Origin: Moringa oleifera
Lineage: Eukaryota; Streptophyta; Magnoliopsida; Brassicales; Moringaceae
Assembly: GCA_021397835.1 (NCBI GenBank)
Contig: JAJFZO010000049.1
Span: 8,623,001-8,687,000 of the forward strand
Direction: 5' to 3'
Length of the DNA: 64,000 nucleotides
The notes under the pieces were generated by a model. The model saw nothing but the letters and a program-made list of their open reading frames with translations, searched no databases and was not told the DNA's origin. Positions 1 through 11,200 of this stretch are shown here, one piece after another (the stretch's first letter is position 1; each line of letters starts with the position of its first letter). The position numbers and the translations under genes are program-made.

Positions 1-407
1 TAAAATTATATAATATTTAAATACATATTTTTTTAACAATATGTACTATGAATTTTAGTGGCAATTTTTATTTTTTATTTTAAAATAGAGAGTATTAAGG
101 CCCAAAGGAAGAAGAAACTAAAATAAAGCAGCCAGTTAACACGTTTACTTTACTAGCTCAGAGCCAGAGGCCTGGTCCTCGCGAATCTCCCACTGCATGT
201 CAACGAGTTTATCATTGATCCTTCACCCTTTACTTGGCGTGATTCTTCCCAAGGTACGTAATAGTGATCCTCTCCGTTTTGCATTTTAGCTACTGGTAGT
301 TCCCTAAATATATTGTTAGTTCTTCTTCGAAACTGAATCCGCCTCCTTCGGCAGCTCAAATTAAGCTAGAAGGATTTATCCAGTGAATAAACAATCGAGA
401 TTTCATA
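1..407. other. Upstream region of the MTL1-like gene
   Basis: AT-rich sequence for the first ~120 bases, then more mixed composition that probably holds the promoter and leader of the PPR gene starting at 445. I see no confident TATA box and no coding exon. A 68-codon minus-strand frame at 153-359 has no recognisable domain and is ignored. Confidence 0.4.
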
Positions 408-434
408 ATGGGTCATGGTCTTGCTTGGTCCTAG
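408..434 (+). promoter_or_regulatory. Short uORF in the MTL1-like leader
   Basis: An ATG at 408 opens an eight-codon reading frame (MGHGLAWS, stop at 432-434) that ends 10 bases before the main ATG at 445. If the leader is unspliced here, ribosomes would meet this ATG first, so it may lower translation of the PPR protein. Regulation is inferred from position only. Confidence 0.5.
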
Positions 435-444
435 TCAGTGAGTA

Positions 445-2598
445 ATGTTAGTAAGATCAAAGCTGGGATTACATGCTCGCGCTTCCCTTAAAGTACGTTG
501 TTTTGCAATTTTTTCCTCTGGGCGTAGTAGTCAGACATGTAATGTTGACAACGAACCAGAATCCGAGAATGAATGGGAGAGGTTGCTCAAACCATTTGAT
601 CTCGATGAGCTTCAGAAATCATTCAATAAGATTACCCCTTTTCAGCTTTGTAAATTTCTTGAATTGCCCCTCGATGTACCCACATCAATGGAGTTATTTG
701 AGTGGGCAGGTAGACAAAGGGGCTATTGCCATTCATTTGACGTGTACTATGTGTTAGTTGATAAGCTTGGAGCGACTGGTGAGTTCAAGATGATAGATAG
801 GTTGTTGATGCAAATGAAAGAAGAGGGGATTGTTTTTAGAGAATCCCTTTTCATTTTGATTATGAAACATTTTGGGCGAGCTGGGTTGCCTGGGCAAGCT
901 ACTAGGTTGTTATTGGATATGAGGAACATATACTCTTGTGAACCAACTTTTAGGTCTTACAATGTTGTATTGGAAATACTGGTGGCTAGCGATTGTCATA
1001 AAGTTGCAGCAAATGTTTTCTATGACATGCTCAACAAAGGCATCTCCCCAACTGTATTCACTTTTGGAGTGGTAATGAAAGCGCTTTGTCTGGTCAATGA
1101 AGTCGATTCTGCATGCTCACTCCTCAGGGATATGACAAAACATGGGTGTGTTCCAAATTCAGTGGTTTACAAGACACTAATACATGCCCTGTCAATGAGA
1201 AATAGAGTGAATGATGCATTGAAATTTTTGGAGGAAATGTTTTTGATGGGATGTACACCTGATGTTCAGACTTTCAATGATGTTATCCACGGTCTCTGCA
1301 AATCCAATCGGATGCACGAGGCAGTTAAAATGGTTGATCGGATGCTTGTCAGAGGTTTTACTCCTGATGATGTGACTTATGGGTTATTGATGCATGGGTT
1401 GTGTAAAGTGGGGCGAGTTGACGAAGCAGAGGCACTATTGAACAAAGTTCCTGGCTTGAATATTGTGCTCTTCAACACATTGATTAATGGGTATGTGGCT
1501 AGAGGGCAATTGGATGAAGCCAAGGCTGTTCTCTATGACATCATGTTAAATGTTGGTTGTCTTCCCGATCTATTTACATTTAACACGTTAATCCATGGTC
1601 TTTGCAAGAAGCAATATTTTGGTTCAGCTCTTGAATTGGTCAATGAGATGGTCAGGAAGGGCTGTCAGCCAAACCTGATCACTTACACAATTTTGATCAA
1701 TGGATTCTGCAAGGACGGCCGGTTAGAGGAAGCCACTGAAATTTTAAATGAGATGGCTGGTAAAGGATTCAGCTTGAATACTGTGGGATACAATTGCTTG
1801 ATATCTGCTTTGTGTAAGGATGGGAGGATCCATGAAGCTCTGGAAATGTTTGGGGAAATGCCAAGCAAAGGATGTAAGCCTGATGTATTTACATTCAATT
1901 CTCTAATATATGGCCTGTGCAAAGTAAATAAAATGGAAGATGCCATGGCATTGTATAATGATATGTTACTGGAGAGTGTCGTCGCCAACACTGTAACATA
2001 CAACACACTGATTCATGCTTTTTTAAGAGTAGGTGGAATCCAAGAAGCACTTAAGCTTGTCAATGATATGGTTTTCAGAGGATGCTCCCTTGATGAGATC
2101 ACTTATAATGGCCTGATAAGGGCACTGTGCAGAGCTGGGGCTGTTGATAAAGGATTGGGATTGTTTGAAGAAATGATAGGGAAAGGGTTTCTTCCCAACA
2201 ATATCTCGTGCAATATATTGATCGATGGCCTTTGCAGAACTGGGAAAGTACAAGACGCACTTGAATTTTTGAGGAAAATGATTCATCGAGGACTGACACC
2301 AGATATAGTCACTTACAACAGCCTGATAAATGGCCTGTGTAAGACAGGACGCATCTGGGAAGCTTTGAATCTCTTTGAAAAATTACAAGTTGAAGGAATT
2401 TATCCAGATGCCGTTACTTACAACACTTTAATCAGTTGGCACTGCAAAGAAGGCCTGCTGGATGATGCGTGTTTACTTCTACGTAGAGGCTTGGAGAATG
2501 GCTTCATACCAAATAACAAGACTTGGTATATATTAGTCAATAATCTTATTAGAAAAATGGAAAAGGAGAGTCAAAGCTTCACCTACTCATCATTCTAA
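445..2598 (+). CDS. MTL1: Mitochondrial P-class PPR protein, MTL1-like
   Basis: Intronless 717-residue frame. The start is the first ATG after an in-frame TGA six bases upstream. Residues 1-35 are rich in Arg, Ser and Leu with few acidic residues, as in a mitochondrial presequence. From about residue 165 to 705 there are about fifteen consecutive PPR motifs, nearly all 35 residues, with the usual VTYNTLI...GLCK.GR...A motif core; no E, E+ or DYW tail is present, so it is P-class. Sequence and length resemble Arabidopsis At5g64320 (730 residues, from memory), reported as MTL1, a factor needed for translation of mitochondrial nad7 mRNA. The motifs bind single-stranded RNA one base per repeat. 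The frame is intact. Family call is firm; MTL1 orthology is likely but rests on remembered sequence. Confidence 0.88.
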   Translation: MLVRSKLGLHARASLKVRCFAIFSSGRSSQTCNVDNEPESENEWERLLKPFDLDELQKSFNKITPFQLCKFLELPLDVPTSMELFEWAGRQRGYCHSFDVYYVLVDKLGATGEFKMIDRLLMQMKEEGIVFRESLFILIMKHFGRAGLPGQATRLLLDMRNIYSCEPTFRSYNVVLEILVASDCHKVAANVFYDMLNKGISPTVFTFGVVMKALCLVNEVDSACSLLRDMTKHGCVPNSVVYKTLIHALSMRNRVNDALKFLEEMFLMGCTPDVQTFNDVIHGLCKSNRMHEAVKMVDRMLVRGFTPDDVTYGLLMHGLCKVGRVDEAEALLNKVPGLNIVLFNTLINGYVARGQLDEAKAVLYDIMLNVGCLPDLFTFNTLIHGLCKKQYFGSALELVNEMVRKGCQPNLITYTILINGFCKDGRLEEATEILNEMAGKGFSLNTVGYNCLISALCKDGRIHEALEMFGEMPSKGCKPDVFTFNSLIYGLCKVNKMEDAMALYNDMLLESVVANTVTYNTLIHAFLRVGGIQEALKLVNDMVFRGCSLDEITYNGLIRALCRAGAVDKGLGLFEEMIGKGFLPNNISCNILIDGLCRTGKVQDALEFLRKMIHRGLTPDIVTYNSLINGLCKTGRIWEALNLFEKLQVEGIYPDAVTYNTLISWHCKEGLLDDACLLLRRGLENGFIPNNKTWYILVNNLIRKMEKESQSFTYSSF

Positions 2599-4769
2599 TG
2601 ATTTAACAGAAGCCTCTGTTACAAGAAATTGTTCTCATACAGCCGTAGGGTTCTATTCTGAGTTTCTGGAAAAGTCTGCCCACCAATCAGTTTTAGGCAC
2701 TTTATACCTCGTTTTATTAAACAAACACACATTTACATGATTTGAGGCATTAGAGGCAGGCACTATTTCGAAATCTAAATTCACTGTCCAATCAGGACTT
2801 CAGTTATGTGTAATGTGCTAGGGAAGAAGAAGACTGTCAGGACTGAGACAGCTCATGTGAATTGTGGCAGTCAAGTTCTCAGAAGATATCAACTCAGTGT
2901 TTCTGTTCAAGGAAACTATTTTGCCTCCGACTTTCAGGTTACAAAATCTTTTGCTTATCTTGCCTGTAGATTACTGATGTGTTTATAGGGTATTGAATTT
3001 TGTGAGCATTCATGTGGTTGAACTTTACTATTCACAGTCCTTTGTTGCATGCAGGGTCTGAAAACTCCTCATTATTGTCATCAACTGAGAGGCAAAAGAT
3101 TTAGACATTGTAACTACTGCGTTAGATCATGCTTTTCCTTGGGTTTCTTACCAAGGAAGATTTTTGGTCTTTGATAGATTTGCCGTCCCATTCTGTTGGA
3201 ATCCTTTGGACTGCTTACAAGGTCGTCTGAGAAAAGACAAGCCTGGAATATGTTCTGAAATTTTCTATTCTACCAGCAAGTCAAGCACGTCACACAAGGA
3301 GAAGCAGGGTTAAGATCCTCATGAACCATTTCTGAATCTATTCAAATGCCTGAAATCTTCTGAACTTCTTCACTACTTTGATGACCAGACATGGCATAAG
3401 AAATGCATCTCGCTGCTTCTCGCCTGAGGTTACACTTTGCTTCAGTGTTTTTCTTGTGCAGTGAATTACAATCATGATTTGGCTTATTAATATTGGGTGC
3501 GATTTGTCCTGAACATTTTCTCATGTAAACTAGTTCGAAACATCCCAATTGGTTGTCACTGGATACATAGAAAATATTTGAGTTTGATGTTCTTTCTGTA
3601 AACATTTTCTTTTTGTAAACAAGAAAAATTGATGGCTGTGGTTTTCTTGAATTGAAGGTTGGTTGCAGCTACCGGGATAGCAGTGTGCTGGTGGAGAGGA
3701 GTGCATGTTGGCAGAAACTGGGTGTCGGTGCTTCAAGTAAGAAGTTAGCTATGGTCTATGTTTATTTCTGGACTAGCCCTATGTGCTCTAATTAGTATTA
3801 ATACATCCATGTTTCCCAGTTTCACCCATGGGCTTGGTAACTGAAGCTTTTGTTGAAGTCCTCAGAGTGCAGCACGGTTACTTATTCTCTTTGAGTTTGC
3901 CCTGCTGCTATGTGCCTCTGTGGTGTCTGAAGACTCCCTTTGCTTTCTGTTGTACCAGCTTGGGTGTCCAATGGAAAATGTCACCACTTTTTTTTTTTCA
4001 ATTCTTTTAGGTTATCTTTATTATATGAAATATGATTGAGATGGCTAAATTTTTATTTAATTTTATGTTTGATAGAGTGATAAACTTCAAATAAAACTTA
4101 TTTCATATTCATCTTTATCTCATTAGGAAGAAAATTTTTAATTTAATTAATTCAAGGAAGTTATCCATTAAAGCAGCGGATAAAATTATTTTGAGTTAAT
4201 GTAAATATATTTGAAAGAAATTTAATCAATGATGCATGTTTATTATTGATTGTAATATGTTATAGTAAATAATATTTTTTTTTTTTACTTCCAAGCTTTA
4301 TATTATTTTAAAAAAATTATTATATATTAATTTAACTTCTTAAAAGGAAATTAATATTATTAACTAAACACATCTTAGTTCATATTTATAATTAATATTC
4401 AAAAATTTTAGTCAAAATGATAATAAATTTTTGATTAATTTTTTTAAAAAAATAAATCAAACTAACAATTTAAACATTTATATTCATCAATTAATTTTGG
4501 TAAAATCTAAACTTCCAACAAATATTACATTACATTACATTTTTATAATGCAAAAAGTGACAATAGAAGAAGCAAACAATGTTTTCAGGTCCTTCAATTT
4601 CTGTTGGGAATCAGGATGAAGCAGATAACATTCCCATTGCAACAGACCGAAACAGGTTTAATAATCTTCCGTAGTTTCATTCGTCAGTGGAACCAAACAC
4701 CTTGGTCCATTGCAACAGGAGCACAACTCAATTTACTTTCCATTAAGAAAACCTAACAGGATGGAGAAC
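2599..4769. other. 3' flank of the MTL1-like gene and intergenic DNA
   Basis: 2599 to about 4010 has mixed composition and may contain a long, possibly spliced 3' UTR of the PPR gene, but no coding exon is convincing. From 4010 to 4520 the sequence becomes extremely AT-rich. Nothing else recognised. Confidence 0.4.
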
Positions 4770-5710
4770 AACTTTGTTAAACCCTTTGTCATCGGTTCCA
4801 CATAAAGGTGGTTTTGTAATGAAGTTGAAACCCATTGAATTCATCCAAGCAGAACATAGCAAAATGGTGAAAAAGGATGAATCTCCTTACATCAATGGTG
4901 AAAAAGGAAGGCTGAAGAGGCCTCAGAATTGCAGAATAACAGCAAGGCTTCAGAGAAGCCATTCAGTCCCGAAAGATGGTATTTTTAAAGATGATATCCT
5001 CACAGGCCACTTCTAAGCATTATATTAAAAACCACAGATGTCATCTAATAGAAATGAAACAAAAGAAAGCTGAACAAATGTATGTCTCATGGCCAGTCCC
5101 AAGAGGTAAAGGCAGCGACGCTGCTCCCCAAGGCGATGGAATATGAGACCGTCCGTGAACGGAGGAGCTCCCCGTTAGGGAAGGACCTTCTACGTCGACA
5201 CAACTTTTTCTGTGACGCTTACTTTGGACTTTACAAACATGTCTATTTGGTTTGCCCCTTTGAAAGCAAGGGATTTCTTCTCAGAAATCACGTCACCTTA
5301 GCAATCTAAAACACCCCAAAAAGAAAAAACACACAATTTGACATTTAAGAAAAATGAAAGCGCACACAAGAATCTGGATGATACCAGATCAGAAAACCGG
5401 ATTTTATTTTCGACTTCGAAAACAATAGTAACAAACCTGCAACCACAAAACCAAAATCGATGCAGCAAAACTCAATTAAATCGATATACCGATAAGAAAC
5501 AAAGAAACACGAGGTAGCGAAACCAAATCAAACCAATCTAGCCGAGAAAAACAAGCAAACAGAAACCTCAACCTTCATTTGCATCTCGCGGTTGTTTCTC
5601 CAGAAGAAACCACGACACAACTAATACAATTAGGGAATTCAGTCGCAGTTAAGATTTACCTACCCACTGGCCAGCACCATCACTAGAAGAGCAATAACAC
5701 AAAGAACCCT
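4770..5710 (-). ncRNA. Probable spliced transcript without a clear ORF
   Basis: Reading the minus strand, a TATA box (5734-5741) is followed by a leader-like exon, a good donor (TAG/GTAAAT, exon end about 5660), an acceptor TTGCAG at 5437 and another TTTTAG at 5306. Downstream lies a GC-rich block, about 5090-5270, in an otherwise AT-rich region. It contains small hairpins: CUUCCC/GGGGAG near 5170, UCCG/CGGA just after it, and GCAGC/GCUGC near 5115. All frames across the block are short or interrupted; a first-exon ATG gives only MKGSLCYCSSSDGAGQW before the splice site. The structure fits a spliced non-coding RNA. The plant CR20/GUT15 family is one candidate because it is spliced, lacks a long ORF and has a conserved structured block, but I cannot confirm it from memory. 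It could also be a short-peptide gene. Confidence 0.4.
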
Positions 5711-5733
5711 TCATGTGCCGCACAACTTCTTGT

Positions 5734-5741
5734 TATTTATA
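5734..5741 (-). promoter_or_regulatory. TATA box of the minus-strand transcript
   Basis: TATAAATA on the minus strand, about 30 bases upstream of the presumed first exon. The DNA further upstream (5760-5810) has mixed composition and contains an AAACCCTAA telo-box on the minus strand, typical of plant promoters of growth-related genes. Confidence 0.45.
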
Positions 5742-5829
5742 GCGGACGAATGGCTCTCGCAGTTTGGCAACCTCGCCGCCAGTGGGTAATTAGGGTTTCT
5801 TGCGTTTTTACCCCAACAAAAAGATTAGG

Positions 5830-6580
5830 TTCCATGGGCAAGGCCGCGCAATGGGCCTAAATACTAAAATTGCAATACTGATGTTATATGTTTACATATG
5901 AACATATGTCATATTATTTTTTTAACATCGAATCAACCATTAATTCCAATAATTTACTTAGATAAGTGAATGACCAACATTACTAATACTAATTTAATAA
6001 AATTTAATTAGGGTTTTGTATTTTTAAATAATATATTTATGATAACATCTAAATAACGTAGATGTTCATGCTTTGAGTGTTTGTATAATTTGATATTATA
6101 TAATATTAAATAATACAAATATTATATTATTATTATTTAAATTAATACTAATGATACGAAATTTATGTATGATATTAAAATTACTTAAATAAGATTAATT
6201 TAATAAAATTGATATTAACAGAGGAATGTGATGTGAAGATCAGCTACTCCTGTGAAGGATAAGATATGCAATGGATCTCTCAACTGTTTTAGTAAGTCTA
6301 TTATAAAGTTACATCTGCGTGCATGTCTTTATACTTGCAATATATTTTTATAAAAGTTGAGAATGAATTTCTATGATTATATATATCATTTTATTTCAAT
6401 AGGTAAAAAAATTTAAAATACTTTTTATCACAATTAACTGAATAACTTAATGTTTTTTTTTTTCAATAATGGTCTAACCATGCCATATTTTGATAAATGG
6501 AATAATGGATCCATGAGATAAGTTTGATCTTTAACTAACAAGTGTATTTTATATCTGAATGAAGATTATTGGTATTAAGC
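5830..6580. other. AT-rich intergenic DNA
   Basis: Very AT-rich sequence with no coding signal that I can support. Confidence 0.6.
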
Positions 6581-6708
6581 ATAAATGAATTTTGTCATTT
6601 TAAAATAAGATGAACATTATTTGTTGAAATGGATTTTGCTTTTCTATTAATATAAGCTATTGGGATTGAGCTGTGCAAAATGGAAATAGAGCTTAGCAAG
6701 CTATTGAT
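6581..6708 (+). pseudogene. Decayed copy of the RRM gene's first coding exon
   Basis: These ~128 bases align almost colinearly with 17026-17154, the start of the first coding exon of the RRM protein gene 10 kb downstream. Both share ATAAATGAATTTTGTCATTT, a GATAAGATGAAC-like segment and a CTTGGCAAGCTATT-like end; by eye about four bases in five agree. In the copy the reading frame is interrupted and the similarity stops just before the first RRM core (KLFVGG), so no product is possible. A local segmental duplication followed by decay explains it. Confidence 0.75.
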
Positions 6709-8202
6709 TGAGCTATACAAATTTTATTTAAGATAATACATAAAAAAATAAATTTAAAATATAATATTAAAATATTCATGTATTAACAAGTCTTAAATTA
6801 CTTATTTATAACTATTACTTTTCAAAATATTCATAATGCAAAATGTAAATCAAGAGTAAGTATAATTAAAGTTCATTTAATTACATAATAAATAAGCATT
6901 TCATCTATATTATACGTTGTTAAGGGGTTTTTATTCTTCTCAATAAAGTCTTGACACGTGTTGATAAATTTTGTTTGATCATCAGTAATTAACTTGCTTT
7001 TAGATGATAAATATTTTGTTCCAATCCCAAACTTTTTATTTTATTTTGGATTTTAGTTTATCTATTTTTATCATTTCTAATATATATACTATATATGTAA
7101 AACTTGATATTCATATGGTTCAAAATCAAATTTTTAATAATTTATTTCATAATCAAGTATAATATGGTACATGATGCATTATCCAATTTAGTTTTCAATT
7201 AAAAAATTGTAAATTATATATTAGTTTGCACAATATAATTTGTAAAATGATATAAATTAAGATGCACAAACAAATGCAAAAATCATATATCAAATTAGTT
7301 GATCAGTTTATGATCTAAATGGTTGGAAGATGTTGAGAATATATCATTAATGATTTTAAATTTCATACTAGAAAACATGAAAAGTACTTTAAGTTATTAT
7401 TATTGTCAATACAAACAATCTATATATCCTAATGATCTATTGAAAAAGAAACTGGCTAATTACTACGACTTAATTATCTTTCAATGATACATATGAACAA
7501 AATGTTTTTTTTTATATTTTCTATTTTGTTGAAAATATTATTATTATTTTTTACGAAAGATGTTAAGTTTGCTGGTTATCATCATATATATGGTACTTAG
7601 TTATTTTTGTGCTATCTTGTTTTCATTTAAATGATATTGTTTGTTGTATTTACTCTTTTAACATATTATATATTTCATTTTTAATGAAAAATTGATAGAG
7701 AAGCAAATAGACTATCCCATGACAAATGTACATTAAGAGTTGTACAGCAAGCAAAAAACCATTCTAGATATGATGGATGCTCAAATAATTATATGTAATT
7801 ATTTTTTTAATTTATTGACAACCTCTAGTTGATTTTGATATTCCCATATCTTCTGAAATGATAGAAACTCTTGACCCAAAAAATGCAAAAAGAAGTAAAT
7901 GCAAAGAATTAAAAAATTTAAATAATTGTGATCATTTGAATAAGACTGTAAGTTCATTTAGAAAAAGTGATCATTTTAATATGAATTTGACAACACACCT
8001 GCTGCCCGGAGGATAGATGGTTTTTAGCTTTTAATAAGGATTTTTATCCGTAAACATTACAGATAACAAGTTTCTTCTAGTGAAATAGCAATTATATATT
8101 GTTACATTCTTCTCTATCTCTAGGAAGCAATTAAGAAAAAACTGCAGATCAGGCAGGAGCAAACACGATCTTCGGAGGATCCTACTAGGGAGAAAAGGTC
8201 AA
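6709..8202. other. AT-rich intergenic DNA and thymidine kinase 3' flank
   Basis: Mostly very AT-rich DNA without coding signal. The last 150 bases or so are probably the 3' UTR of the minus-strand thymidine kinase gene. Confidence 0.5.
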
Positions 8203-11200
8203 TTACGTGCACAAACCACACTGAACATTCTGTGATTCCAGCAAAATTCTTGCTGCTTCCATGACTCCTTGTCCACTGATATAATGCTGCCGACATACAG
8301 GCATGTAGGTTTCTGCCCCGCCAATCAGCTCTGTCTGAGCATTCTCTGTCTTCCTCAAGGTAAAGAAGGCTCGTTTGCCACAAAGTTCACATCTAGCAGT
8401 CAACTTAGTGACAGAATCAGCAAGGGGAATTACATCAAGCACGGAACCAAAGCTCCTTCTGCCACCGACAAGTGAATTCACAAACACATGAGGACTCAAA
8501 AGACAATTTCAGAAGATTCACAAGCAAATCAAATAATCATACCTAAACCAAGCAAAACAAGGAGCTTTCATACATGTTTGTAGATTTAGAAAGTACCTTA
8601 AGTAGTCACCATCTAGACCGGCAACTATTATTGTTTTGCCATCCAAATCAGCAGCTTCACGGCAGAAGTCATAGAGGTCCTCAAAGAACTGAGCTTCATC
8701 GATACCAATCACATCAAGCTGTCAACATACATTGAGAAGAGAAGATATTACAAATACTGTACACAACACATAAAAATTTACCAGAAATCAGGACAAATAC
8801 ACATTCTAATCAAAATTTAAAATATTTTACAACCCTTCGCCAAACAAGAATTGTTTTCTGTTCTGACAAAAATTAACTGAATTAGTGTGGCTGTATGTTC
8901 ATGAAACAACAACTAAGGCCAAAAATTATGCCTACAACATAGTATCATGTTACATGTACAGATCAGCAATACATACTGGTATTTGAATACCTGATCATAA
9001 GCAGCAGACCCAAACTTTTGTTTAAATGCTGATAAGTTAGCCAATGCCTGACATGGCAATTTCACCCCATCATGAGTCACAATCGAATCCAGACCATACC
9101 TAGTATCCTTGTTCGATTTGATTATTGCTACATTTCTGCATGACAAAGAGCATAAGGTTGTTCTCAACTCTCAATAATCAATCTGAATATTTATACCTAA
9201 AACTACAAATTGATTGAAATACAAAATATACAGCATGGATCTCACTGAGACACTCAATGGAATATTTAGAAATAAAAGATTAAAGTTAAAAGTGATTACA
9301 GCTGCAATTTAGCACAAAGTAATTTTTTTCATCTCACAACAGCAACTCATCAAACTCAAACTCATTATGAAGAAAACCCAAACACATAAAACAAATTAAT
9401 TTGAAATGAAAGTCAAGCAGGCAAAATCATCCAATGAATCAAGTCCATCTCACTCAAATGACAACTAATTGTTTCTACCTCATTCAGTTCACACAGATAT
9501 TATCAATTTAAAATTGAGTGCCGAAAAAAAAAAAAGAACGAAAAAACTTCTCAAATTGAAAACTTGAAATTGAAGTCATATTACCACATTAAACAGCAAC
9601 GTTAAGATCAGTATGACTTGTCTCTCTTATTCTACCACACATTCGACTACTATAAAAATTCATAATAACCTAAATAATTCTCTTTGGCCAACATGAATTC
9701 ATTTCTTTTTTTCTTTTTTTTTTCTCAGAACATGAATTTACATCTTATACCTAGAGAACATAATAAATAGGATAACTTTAAGAGCCAGTTTGCCACATAA
9801 ACATGACAGGGGAAATACCTATTAATTTTCCCTCCAGATTCTTTATATTTCCTAAGCATGTAGAATTTTCAGAATCCTCAACCAGCCCTGCTTTTTCACA
9901 AGATATATAAGAAAAGAAACACAAGGAACTCCCACAACTTCAATTAATTGCCACTTAAATCAGGAACATAGCCAGCATCTTTTAACACTGAAGCAAGATC
10001 TTTGATTATCTCATAAATCTGCTCAGATAGTTTATGAGACTTATCACCCTTTAAGAAGAAGTGGACCTTCCCTTGTACCTCAATCCTGCTATAACCAGGT
10101 TCCTTTATCATCCCTGAATTTCTCATCATTCCCCTAACCTCAGCAACAGTCTCCCAAAACCCAAACGTGGCATAAGCATTAGACAAGACCACATACTTCC
10201 CAGCATTTTCTGGTTCCAATTCAGAATATTTCTTTGCTGCAAGCTCTGCCAGGTCTATGTCTTCATGAATCCTACAAGCCCCGAGCAAAGCACCCCATAT
10301 CACTGAGTGTTTCTTACAAGGTGAGTTCAGAACAAATTCATAAGCCTCTTGTAGCTTACCAGCACGCCCTAACAGGTCAACCATAGCTGCATAATGTTGG
10401 GCTCTAGGCTTGATACCATAATCTCTTGTCATTGATGAGAAATACTCCCAACCTTCATCAACCAATCCCCTGTGGCTACAAGCACAAAGAACAGCAAGAA
10501 AGGTAACATAATTTGGTCTCAGTCCTTCGTTTTTCATTCCATTGAAGGACTCCAAAACCTCTACAACTTTTCCATGCTGTCCATAACCGGATATCAAAGC
10601 TGTCCACGTAACAACATTTCTATTTGACGATTTATCAAATACTTTGTGCCCATCAGAGAGACTGCTACATTTAAAGTACATATCCATGAGGGCACTATCA
10701 ACTACGACATTTTTTCTAACACAGCTTTTTATCATGACGGCATGGGCTCGCTTCCCATGTTCCAGTGTGGCTACTGTTGCACAAGCTTTAAACACAGATG
10801 CAAAGGTATACTGGTCTGGCATCCAACCATTCTGCCTCATTTTGTAATAAAGATCAAGTCCAATTTCATGAAGACCCTTTTGCACATAACCAGCAATCAT
10901 TGCATTCCAAGGAATTAAGCTTCTCTCCAGCAACTTATTGAACAGAATGCGAGCAGTTCCTAGATCCCCAGATTTGGCATATAATATCAACAATTTGGTA
11001 TTCAAATACTCACAGGGAACATAACCAATGATAATCATGTGTGCATGGATTCTTCTTCCCTTCTTATGTTCTTCTCTGTATATGCATTCCTGCAATAGTA
11101 GAGAGTAGGTCCCTGGTTCCACTTTCAATCTCATACACCACAATAGCCCAACAGCTTCACTCAGCCTCCCCGTGATACAAAGACCCTTCAATGTTTTATC

